Positions 11,166 to 19,783 of a DNA stretch of 64,000 nt are shown here, one piece after another; position 1 is the stretch's first letter, and every line of letters starts with the position of its first letter. The notes below the pieces were generated by a model. That model worked only from the letters and a program-made list of their open reading frames with translations. It made no database searches and was not told the DNA's origin. The stretch lies in NCBI RefSeq assembly GCF_050947875.1, contig NC_134573.1:66748315-66812314 (forward strand), written 5' to 3'. Source of the stretch: Dermacentor variabilis. Its lineage: Eukaryota; Arthropoda; Arachnida; Ixodida; Ixodidae. Position numbers and translations under genes: made by a program.

Positions 11166-11406
11166 AGAGGTAGAGCCGCAATGTCCGGATTGTGGCGAAT
11201 CGTACTTCGCGCTAGCACACATGCTCTGGCAATGCTCCGCGTTAAGCGGCACCGTATTCACTAAAGAAGAAGACTGGGTGGACGCCCTGCGAAGCGACGA
11301 CCACCAGACCCAGCTCCGGGCCGTTCAGAGGGCTCACGAAAGGGCGGAGGCTCACGGGCTTCCCGTCCCAACGTGGGTGCGGCCCGCGGCCTCTTCCGAC
11401 CACTAA
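11166..11406 (+). pseudogene. LINE C-terminal zinc knuckle
   Basis: CPDCGESYFALAHMLWQC is a CX2CX8HX4C knuckle. It is followed by DWVDALRSDDHQTQLRAV and HGLPVPTWVRPAASSDH, then a stop. It is one frame away from the RNase H part. This knuckle is usual at the C-terminus of I-type ORF2 proteins and probably binds nucleic acid. Confidence 0.84.
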
Positions 11407-11464
11407 ACCAAGAGTGGGTGGGGAGGCATTCCTCAGGACTTAATAAAGTTTCCTCCTCCTCCTC

Positions 11465-13435
11465 TTTAAAACGTTCCCTGTGCTGTGCGGAATTGAACCT
11501 GCGTAAGACAGGCTCCTCAAACGCAACAGGCTGGTGCTTTAGCGCGCCGCGCCACAAGTGCGCGCGGCCAGAGAGGGAATATTCTCAGCGTACGCACACG
11601 CAGATGTCGGAGGCCAAGTGCGGATGTTTTGGTTGCGCAGTTAGATGGCATATCGTATCCGGAGAGGAGCGCGATAGAGAAGCCTGGTTTCAGTACACGC
11701 CATATGCATTACACAGTTTCTATGCCTTCAAACGCATCTCGCTCACCACGCATCCCGTACTTTGCGGAGGCGCCGCTACAGAGCGCAGCGTGTACAGTGG
11801 AAAACGGGAGGCAGAAGCCCGGCTGCAGTATAGACAAGGGATGGTCAATTAATTCTTTTAATTCAATTAACGAGTAACATTGAGCATTATAGCCTTTAAT
11901 GTATTAATAGCTTTCAATGCACGGTTTTCAATCGATTAAATGATTAATCGAAATTTTTGCTGGGCGCTATTGAAAAGGTTGAAACAAAGTTATCTACTTC
12001 TGTAGAACACTGTTTTATTGTTGAATTGGTGGAACCAAGTTATAAACACAAGTGCACAAAAGTTGGTAAAATATAATCGTTAACTTGTTAAAGACTAAAT
12101 ATAGTTGGCACTGGTGGGCTTACAGAAGATAAAGAATATGTATTATAAGATGGCACTTAGAGCAGAATTATACAAGATCATAGCACTAGTTAATCCCTAT
12201 TCAGTACAGTTAAACAAGAAATAAGAAAACTGGCAAAAGTGAAAGGTTAATCCCAACCAAAATATGCAAGAAATTGCAATATACACAGGGGGAAAGAAAA
12301 TTTCTCCCTCAGTATTTTAAGCAATATGCTCTTTTTTATACAGCGAAGGAATGCCAGTTGGGCTCGGATTTCCGGGTGAAACCGACGCCTTCTTTTAATT
12401 GCCACACAACCAGCGTGCGAGTGATGCTCGGACAGTATATATATTAGCAGGAATCGACATAAACTTCATCGCTATGTCAAATACATGCTCCAAAGTGGCG
12501 CGTCTATTCTGGACTGGAAGTGGACTGGAAGTGGCACGACGATAAACTGTTGGGTTGCTTCGGGCGACGCGGTGGCGTGCTTGGTGCGGAGGAATAGAGG
12601 GGAAGCGCGGGGCTTAGCATCGGTAGGGATTCGGAAAAACAGTCAACAGTCACTCTGCCACAGCCGCACAACCGTGCAACAGTCGCTACTCGTGCGCCGC
12701 CTTTGCAGTGCGATTATAAAATTTTCGCGCCACTCCTATCAAACTCTCGAAAACTAATGATCGAACAGGTCTGCTCGATTAAGTCGATTAAATGAAAGGT
12801 GGTCATCTATGAGGATTATTCGTTTTGCGGGATACGTTTCATCGATTAATCTATCGACATTACCGACCCTTAGTGCAGACCTCTTGCATGATGCGCTTCT
12901 TAGCGTTCGCACTCACCCGTGAGCCAATCGTCTCGGAGGGCACGCGCACCCTTCCCGGTGTGGCTGATAGATGGCGCGGCGTGTCAAGAGGTAAGCACGA
13001 TTAAAGGACAGGGCTGCAGAACGCGGCTCACACATGGACACGTTTTGGCATTGGCAATACGGTCCTCTAGAGAACTTATAGGCCTTCTGGTTGTACCCTC
13101 TCCCCTTGAGTTAGGTCACGCAAAAGAGGCCCACGTAGAAGTTCCGTGCAGCGTGCTACCAAGCTGCGAGCGGAGCACCTGTGTGCAAAATGATACACAC
13201 GGAAAACCGAGAGGGTGACGACGGCGACAACAATTCGATTAGTTCCGGGAACCCTGCCACTCCTTGGATAGCTTCGGATTTAGAAAGGTCCTGGCATGCT
13301 GCGACATGCTTTCTAGCGCACTTTTTGTCTGGACGTGAACCGTGCATGGTAGTCTCTGCGCTTGAGCTACGATTGCGGTTGTGTGTCCGGCAACCCTTCA
13401 TTGCCGCGGAATGTGGATTACGTTCATGCCAGCAT
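11465..13435. other. AT-rich interval bounded by TCGATTAA motifs
   Basis: Between about 11860 and 12870 the sequence is AT-rich, with clusters of ATCGATTAA/TTAATCGA near both ends (11928-11951 and about 12770-12857). This is the look of hAT-like or other DNA-element ends seen in arthropods, but I cannot define terminal repeats or a target duplication. A 13 bp direct duplication (TGGACTGGAAG) lies near 12518-12535. No gene is recognised. Confidence 0.4.
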
Positions 13436-13525
13436 ATGCCTTATAAGCGCTGCGTGCCCAATTGCTGGACCAATTACAAATCGGGGTCGAAAAATCATGC
13501 ATTCATGTTTCCGCAAGATCAATGA
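13436..13525 (+). pseudogene. THAP-like zinc finger N-terminus, truncated
   Basis: The frame reads MPYKRCVPNCWTNYKSG, then NHAFMFPQDQ and a stop. The pattern MPxxxCxxxC, a Tyr/Gly-Ser turn, then FxFPxD is that of the first half of a THAP domain, a C2CH DNA-binding zinc finger of ~85 residues found in host regulators and in P-element-type transposases. The second half (Trp and the Cys-x-x-His pair) is missing because of the stop. No splice donor sits at the break. It may be a scrap of a P-like transposon or of a host gene. Confidence 0.45.
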
Positions 13526-13689
13526 CAGAATATTGGGTGCCTATGCTAAGGCAAAGGAGAGAAAAGCTGGAATTCTGCGGCATGAGGCAACTGTTTCTTT
13601 GTAAATAGTTGCACGAATGTTTTGTATCTCTATTGCTAAACTCATTTCAGATGTTGTAAACATGTGAACTGCAGTATTGTATGTAATAA

Positions 13690-13842
13690 TGCCTTGAAAG
13701 CGAAATGATTAGTTTAGAGCCTAATCTATTTTGGAATAAATACATGTGTCCCGAATGTGAAGAAAAGCGCACCAGTGAAGTTGTCATGAAATATGTGTTA
13801 TGGTGCAGTGCTAACATTTTGTTGAACTTTGTGGTCGCATGA
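13690..13842 (+). other. Unrecognised 50-codon open stretch with CxxC
   Basis: A frame without an ATG start reads SLEPNLFWNKYMCPECEEKR, then SEVVMKYVLWCSANILLNF and a stop. It has a balanced composition unlike the surrounding random frames and contains a CPEC pair. It lies 165 bp after the THAP-like fragment and could be part of the same broken gene. I do not recognise the family. Confidence 0.2.
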
Positions 13843-14231
13843 ACGGCAAACTCTTTGACGCTGACAATAAATCAAGTCAAGGAAGCCACTCTGAAGAAGA
13901 GGGCAGCACTGTGACTTTTGAATATAAGCCATGCTCCCTGTCATCATTTACCCGAAATTCGTTCTCAATCCTAAGGTTGGACAATTTCGTTTTATATGGA
14001 CAGGCTTTTCAATTATGCAGAGCGTAAGTAGTCTTGCACAAATAAGATATTCTTGGAACGCCCTCTGTTTTCTGCGGGCCATCTGCTCAACTAGGCCTAA
14101 AAAAAAACAATAACTATGCTCTGCTTAACGTTGCCCATAAGGGCACCATCTCTTCATTCAACCCGTATCCCCGAGCGCGCCGCCGCCCTCTTCTCCGTAA
14201 CGTCAGGCCTTCTCTTGTCTAGGTGGTGTTG

Positions 14232-14420
14232 GCGCGATGCGCAAGGGGCGAGGAGAACGTGAGGAGATCGCGCGGCTGTGGCAGAGTTCAAAGAGTGGCG
14301 GTACTTTCAAGTGATTAAGGGGCTTTAGATGGCGCTATAGCCCCTTGGTAATTTGAAGGTACCGCCACTCTTTGAACTCTGCCGCCGCCGCGCGACCCCC
14401 TCGGCCCTTGCGCGTCGCTC
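14232..14420. repeat. Large imperfect palindrome
   Basis: The core arms are 14282-14324 (CAGAGTTCAAAGAGTGGCGG at its start) and 14339-14382 (ending CCGCCACTCTTTGAACTCTG) with a 14-base loop, TTAGATGGCGCTAT. Outside the core the arms continue as GC-rich inverted sequence (GCGCAAGGGGCG... against ...CGGCCCTTGCGCG) to about 14232 and 14420. It resembles a foldback MITE without coding content. Confidence 0.75.
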
Positions 14421-14639
14421 CTCCCCCTCCCCTCCTCCCCCCCCCCCCGCAGGCAGCGGTTTCGCACCCATTTTGCTGCACGACGATTGGTCTCCCTGCC
14501 GTTTCCCTTGGAAAAACGCGAATCTTGCGTTTTACTTGCGTTTTACCTTTTTTCGTTGCCGCCATTTTTCTCCTTAGGTCGGCTGGCTTGGCGCAGCGGA
14601 CGTTGCATGCTGTGTTTCCTGCGGTGTTGTGCTAGCCCT

Positions 14640-14760
14640 ATGCCATGTTATAGCCCATATAACTGCAGCAAGACGTCTGAGGACGGTTATGCAGTTTTTT
14701 GATGCCACAACGAAAGCGTGATGGCTTGCCCAGGAAGCAGGGGCTGCACAACATTGGCCA
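14640..14760 (+). pseudogene. Second THAP-like N-terminus, broken
   Basis: The frame reads MPCYSPYNCSKTSEDGYAVF and a stop. A shift by one base gives DATTKA, a stop and WLAQEAG. The opening MPxxxxxxC, with Gly-Tyr-Ala-Val-Phe and a later Trp, resembles the first half of a THAP finger. It is preceded by GC-rich sequence like a 5' exon. The similarity is short and the frame is broken. Confidence 0.3.
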
Positions 14761-14769
14761 AAAGAACAT

Positions 14770-15508
14770 TGTTAGGACAAAGAACAGTATTGTTTGCGAG
14801 TTAATGCGCCTTATTGCTCGTACCAAAGCATACCCTAATGCTGTATTTTTTTTATTCTTTCGGCCTGTTCATCTACGTTTTACTGCGACAATTTGCACGT
14901 TGCATAAACTCAGTATGCTGAATATTCTGCTTGGACTCATCACCTCGTATGTGGTCAACTGTTATTCAATAAAATATGTAGCACTAAGGTTCTGCTTTTC
15001 ACTGTGAACGTCAGGACACGCGATCACACTTTTGGTGATTGTTAGGATCCGTTGCCTGTTTTACTGAAAATTAAAATAGTGGCTTGTAGAGGAGCTTTCT
15101 TTCGAAGTTACTCCAATGTATGCATCAGTCACTTAGATACAGTGAATGGAGACCCTGAAAAAATTAATGCCAAGTATACCTGTGCCACTGCGGGTGATAA
15201 GCGCCAGATAGTGTACATTGCGTTCTAAATGCGTAATCATTCTTTGACGAGTACACCGGCCCGTCACGCGAAAAGTGCAATACCTTGTATATGCACAAAA
15301 ATGCAAAATTTGCACGGTTAAGGCATTTATAGGTTATAAGTTATAATTAACAGTAGTGTAAATGTGGATGATTGATAGCTTCATAAGCGATCAGAAACCT
15401 TTGAACCCTTCGCCCCTCCACCAAAAATAAAAAGGGATATCCATACAGATACATAGGCCTCCTTTCAAAATGCATGCGGATGCTTACAATAAGGGTGGGG
15501 GGGGGGAA
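14770..15508. other. AT-rich interval, nothing recognised
   Basis: Contains an AATAAA near 14968 and no recognisable frame. It ends in a G-rich run at 15495-15506 that leads into the minisatellite. Confidence 0.5.
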
Positions 15509-15810
15509 GGCCAATTGAAATTTGGCGCTGCGCCAACTTGAAATTTGGAGGTAGGCCCACTGAAATTTGTGGGTGGGCCAAGCTAAAATTTGGACGTGGT
15601 CCAACTTAAATTTGGACATTGGCGAACTTAAAATTTGGGGTGCACCAACATGAAATACGAGGGTGTGCCAAGTTAAATTTGGGGGTTGACCAACTTAATT
15701 TAGGGGATAAGCTAAGTTGAAATCTGGGGGTGGGGCAACTTAAACTTCGGAGTTGGTGAACTAGAAATTTGGACTAGGGCCAACTTAAATTTGGGGATAA
15801 GCCAACTTAG
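15509..15810. repeat. Minisatellite, ~13 units of 22-23 bp
   Basis: Units follow the pattern GGCCAACTTGAAATTTGGGG plus two or three variable bases. About 13 diverged units are visible. Because the period is not a fixed multiple of three, the minus strand gives short open frames with FKLA/QISS motifs that are artefacts of the repeat. Confidence 0.88.
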
Positions 15811-16114
15811 GCGCTGAGGCATGCCGCCAAGCCAGGAGAGGCAGAATGGTGCGTACCAGCGTACGCTACCGATAAAAAAAGCGGCCATATGGCATACTGC
15901 ACGACCAAAAAAGAAATAAGAAAATATGTATTTCCGCTTCCTGTTTGAGCGGCGCCATTTAAAGGACTCTTCGTTAAGTTCCATGCGCTGATGCTTATTA
16001 TTTTCGTACCACTGTGAAGGTGCAGTTTCCCTTCTCTAAATCTGGTTCTTTTTTCTACGGTATGAGCCATCTGCAGAATATTTTCATGATACGGCGTGTG
16101 CGACCGCGCGTAGT

Positions 16115-16272
16115 CGTACAAACTACGCACTTTGCGGCGGAGTGTCCTGCACCTGAAGTGTCCATATAATTGCTATCGCCATAAGATAACATTTTCTGGG
16201 TGCAGGATTCGAACAGAGGACCCCTATCACAGCAGCTTGATGCTCCCATGAGTAGACCATGAGCGCGCATAT
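16115..16272 (-). mobile_element. tRNA-derived SINE, second family
   Basis: On the minus strand the head has an A-box-like TGGTCTACTCATGGG (16245-16259) and a B-box GTTCGAATCC (16205-16214). It is followed by TTATGGCGATAGCAATTATA and TGGACACTTCAGGTGC. The two RNA polymerase III boxes and their spacing are those of a tRNA-like gene, but the arms do not form a clean tRNA cloverleaf. The body matches a tick SINE that I recall. The 3' border is uncertain. Confidence 0.65.
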
Positions 16273-16275
16273 CTC

Positions 16276-17949
16276 AGTAGGTGCAATAGAATATGCTTAA
16301 GCGTTTGCCACGTGCAAAGCAGCACGATAAGGCGCTTGGCGCAGTTTTATTCCAATATTAATTACATGAAAACTCCATGCCATATTTCGCCGTCGTGGCT
16401 AATTAGACATGAACCTACCAATTTCTTTAGCTTCAATGCGTTTTCCGATGAAAAATTTGGAGGACGCTTAAGGTGTACTTTTAATAGTGGAACGGGATAT
16501 CATTAAAAGACGCCTGAGTGCTTCTTACGTTTCCTGGCAACTGCAGCTTATGTAACCGCTATGTTTACCGGCAACGCTGCAGTGAACGCTATACTCGAAG
16601 GCGAGCTTTGTGGTTCTTTTTTTAATTGTGTTCAAAGAACTCAAGGGGCCGCGCCGCTCCTACTAAGACAGAAATGTTATCGCATTAAAAAGGGTTTGGG
16701 TATGAGTTTCCGCGCAACAGAATTATGTTTTCTCGTATATTCAAAATACATTGCGACGCTATCATGTCTGTAGATTGTGTGTAAGTAGCACTTTACAAAT
16801 TTTCTGGCGCATTTCACTTTGAGAAATTCAATTAGTTAAGTAACTTCTTTACGCTATATGGAGGGCCTGCTTGGTTGGGTACGCGTGGTTGGGTTCGCGT
16901 CGCTCGGAATGAATATTCCCGAAACCTCAGTCGACGCCAGACGCCGATGCCATATTTTCAGCTACATGGAGCCTTTAACTGCACGGTTTTCTTTAGCGTC
17001 ATAATTTGAACGCCAGGTGGCGAAAGATGTCTACGCCTGTTCGTGTTCCAATCGCCCGGACTAGTTCAAAGTAATGTCCCTAAATAGTTTTCTTTTGCTT
17101 TTTTTTTTCAGGCATCGACAAGTTTTAAAGCGCCGCCGGCGAATCTCATTGGCCGGCGCTCCTTTCCGGCCGCCATGTTCTTCCGAACGCTGTTCCCCCC
17201 ACAGTCACTTACACGCTGCTGCAAGCGAACATCAGGGCAGACTGAAGACGCATTGAGTGAGCCAGTGTTTATGTGTACGTTTACCTTTTAGCCTTTTCCT
17301 TGTGCAAATAATTTTCTGCGGTAGGCGCGACCAGTCTCGAAAACGCCGTGTTGCAGTGACTGAAGCATCACAGCGTTTTACGCTTTCGATCGTTCGCACT
17401 TCGTAGTAAGCGCCTCAGTTTTGACACATTTAAAAATTTTAAATGTGCATAGCATTCGCGGCCGCCTTTTAGCATGTTGCATTAACGCGAAGCGTAGCTT
17501 ACACCTTCAGTACATAGGCTCTCGAGTTTCTATAACGCGTGTGCTCGAATGCGGCCACAGTGGCAGCATATCGGTATAAGCGGTGGAAACGCCACTTCAG
17601 GAGGCTAGGGAAAACATGGCGGTTGATGCCGGCTGCGTTTGAGAGGGGGTCGGGAGAGGAGGTAGATGTCGCTACTTAAACGAAAGCAGGAAATATAAGT
17701 GCTTTAGTTCACAGAAGCGTCTGCATTCTAAGAGCTCAGGTTAGGAAGCTTTGCTTGCTGGAATGAATTGTATCACAGCTATGCTGACCTTGTCTGCTTG
17801 TTTCATCATCTTCTGGCACGAAATAGTCGTGGTAGTACCTGACGGAGTTCTTGCAGCGAAGCGCCACGTCCATCACATGGCGCCAACATTCCTCTTCGTG
17901 ATTATTGCCAGAATGCCATCAGAGAAGCTGCTGTGAAACGCTAATCGGA
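16276..17949. other. Interval without recognised gene
   Basis: Two short GC-rich patches stand out. One at 17120-17260 has ATTGG and GCCGCCATGTT. The other at 17575-17660 has AACATGGCGG. Motifs of the GCCGCCAT type occur in housekeeping promoters, but no adjoining coding exon is visible. Confidence 0.4.
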
Positions 17950-18395
17950 CTGAAGCAAGGAGGGCCAGCGTACGTGTCAACATCACAAAGCGGCCCCGAC
18001 GCAGGAACAAAGTGCTGTTGCTTGTTTGGCACAAGCTGGAGCTCAACGCAAGAGGTGGCCAGGCGCCACGCTACCGGAACAGGAGGCCGAGGCTAAGCGA
18101 CAACGCCAACAAAACCCCGCCGTTCAAAACTGCGAAGCCGACACACACCGTGGCCGCCCCTGAGAATGCGACAATACATAAACGTGAGACCGACGCAAGG
18201 CGACAACGACGACTAAACCCTAAAGTTCAAGCCAATGCGGCTCACGCTCATCGAGTTCTTTGTGTTCATGTGTGGCTGCGTGCGTCACACCACGCGTGTT
18301 TACTGAACCAGCTAAAGTTTACTGCAGTTCATACTGCCATTAAAGATACGACCCTTACTTCAAGTTTTGGCACGTAAAAAACCTAGAATTTATTG
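17950..18395 (+). pseudogene. Helitron-type Arg-rich fragment and SINE tail
   Basis: About 18080-18240 encodes, across more than one frame, spaced basic repeats such as EAKRQRQQNPAVQN and RETDARRQRRLNPKVQ. This resembles the EAxAKRxRRxxDP-like repeats of the Helitron-associated protein suggested at 5340 and 42246. At 18362-18394 the sequence TTTTGGCACGTAAAA and a nearby AATTTATT matches the 3' tail of the Ruka SINE, so a truncated SINE may abut it. Both assignments are weak. Confidence 0.33.
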
Positions 18396-18542
18396 ATTCG
18401 ATCATATCATTCTTAGTGTAATATTCTAACATGTTGCCGTCAGAAACATTGTTTCGCCCTTATGGCGAAGGCGTGATCTTTTTAATAAATAAACATATCA
18501 ATAAAATTGTTCAACGACCATAGTCGAAAGGAGGACATGTAG

Positions 18543-18920
18543 GGGCACGACGCCGCTACGACAATGGGACGCTCACCGCTTCTGTTGTTACAGTTCCTCC
18601 TGCTCGGGCTGACCTGCCGGCCTCCCGTCATTCTGGAACTTGGCTCCGTGGCTGTGACACGTATCTTGGACTCGCATGCGTGGTCTTCTTGGCCGAGCCC
18701 TGTCAACAATGGTATCGACGATCTACCGCAGAACGAGGAAGCGCCTACGTGGCATGCGGCACCAACTTTGGCGGATGACGGAATCATCACCTGGCAACGC
18801 GGGCAATGCACCGGCACGAACATCGGATCCGGCGCGGGATATAAAAGCCCGCCACAACTGCTCTCTGCTGGGCACGACGCCACTACGACAATGGGATGCT
18901 CACCGCTTCTGTTGTTACAG
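18543..18920 (+). repeat. 5' tandem monomers, period 327 bp
   Basis: About 50 bp from GGGCACGACGCC through the start codon to CTTCTGTTGTTACAG occurs at 18543-18592 and again at 18870-18920. The period is 327 bp, exactly 109 codons. The reading frame therefore stays open across both units and the leader MGxSPLLLLQ is encoded twice. Tandem 5' units that carry promoters are known in several LINE families. Confidence 0.82.
18840..18847 (+). promoter_or_regulatory. TATA box of the CR1 5' monomer
   Basis: TATAAAAG begins 30 bp before GGGCACGACGCC at 18870. The same GGGCACGACGCC forms the outer 5' end of the element at 18543. The spacing is that of a TATA box to a start site. It would make the element's 5' end equal to a transcript start directed by an upstream monomer. 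Confidence 0.5.
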
Positions 18921-19079
18921 GTTAGTTACCTGGACAATACCAGCGGCTTTAAGTGCAGTAATTGCTGTCAAATAGCGGTGTCGTGCCCAATTGAACTCTA
19001 TGACAGTGTCAAACGCGCACTGTGCTGCTTTGTGCGACTTCATGCTTCTTTCTGTGTCTCGTTGCGATTGATGCTGTCT

Positions 19080-19106
19080 GGGGATGTCGAACTTAATCCT
19101 GGACCT
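19080..19106 (+). other. 2A ribosome-skipping motif, GDVELNPGP
   Basis: GDVELNPGP matches the 2A consensus D(V/I)ExNPGP at every fixed position. In known 2A sequences the ribosome fails to join Gly to the last Pro, releasing the upstream peptide and continuing translation. The predicted break is between 19103 and 19104. Upstream lies the hydrophobic leader and downstream the ORF1 coiled coil, the arrangement reported for 2A-like motifs in CR1-type elements of other invertebrates. Activity is not shown here. Confidence 0.8.
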
Positions 19107-19783
19107 GAAGATTCTGTGTTAGACATTGTACGCAGGATAGAAGCAGGCCAAACTGCAATTTTGGTGGAACTTAAGGGTATAAAAGAGAAGCAGGACGCCA
19201 CAGACGTTGAGGTGAAATGCCTTAAGGACAGAGTCTCCACTCTCGAGTCCACCCTTAGCCTACGTGAAACCTTTGGGACAGACACTCCTGACAGCATCCA
19301 GTCATTTTCACGCCAGTTAAAAAGCATAACTTCAAGGTGCGAGGACGCCGAAAACAGACTACGTAGGTCAAATTTACTTTTTTTGGCATCAGCGATGATT
19401 CCGGTGAAGATTGGACGACTTCAGAGCAAAAAGTCATCAAACTCTGCGCTGAAAGGCTGGAGCTTACTTTATCAAGCGACCAGTTTGAACGAGTGCACAG
19501 AATTGGTCGATTCGCTCATGACAAATGCAGGCCAATAATCGCTAAGCTTGTCACATTTAAAGACAAACAGAACATTTTGGCTTCTGCAAGGAAGCTAAAA
19601 GGCTCCCGCTTATCTGTCCGCGAGGATTTCGCACCAAGCACTCACTTAGCAAGAAAAAAACTGCTAGAATATGCAAGAGCACAGGACAAGCCGTGCAAAC
19701 TTTCACTTGACAAGATGCGCATTAACAACAAGGAATACATGTACGATGTTGATAGAGACACCGTCGTATTATGTAGCAGATAG

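Larger units (their letters stand above)
9690..11460 (+). mobile_element. I-type LINE, 3' half
   Basis: In order: end of the RT palm with YADD, RT thumb/connection, RNase H, zinc knuckle, stop at 11404-11406, and a 3' end with AATAAA (about 11441) followed by a TCC-rich tail. The 5' border is just before MKGLSDRL, so the endonuclease and most of the RT are absent. The RT and RNase H parts share one frame interrupted by a single stop. A frameshift near 11100-11165 separates off the knuckle. Its GC content is higher than the surrounding DNA. It is the best preserved of the four I-type fragments here. Confidence 0.87.
18564..19783 (+). pseudogene. CR1 ORF1 (leader-2A-coiled coil-RNA binding)
   Basis: Starts are possible at 18564 (residue 1) or at 18891 (residue 110). 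Residues 1-16 from the first ATG look like a signal peptide (MGRSPLLLLQFLLLGL). A second hydrophobic, Cys-rich stretch (151-172, ALCCFVRLHASFCVSLRLML) leads into GDVELNPGP (173-181). After the motif comes a coiled coil (about 187-235, DIVRRIEAGQTAILVELKGI). An L1-ORF1p-like RNA-binding part follows, with HRIGRF, CRPIIAKLVTFKDKQNILA and SRLSVREDF. A lost base in the T run near 19378-19385 shifts the frame between RRSNLLF and the HRIGRF part. ORF1p would coat the element RNA in the cytoplasm. Confidence 0.82.

Noticed and set aside
15347..15984. Minus-strand genes with FKLA/QISS repeats
   Set aside because: These are translations of the 22-23 bp minisatellite.
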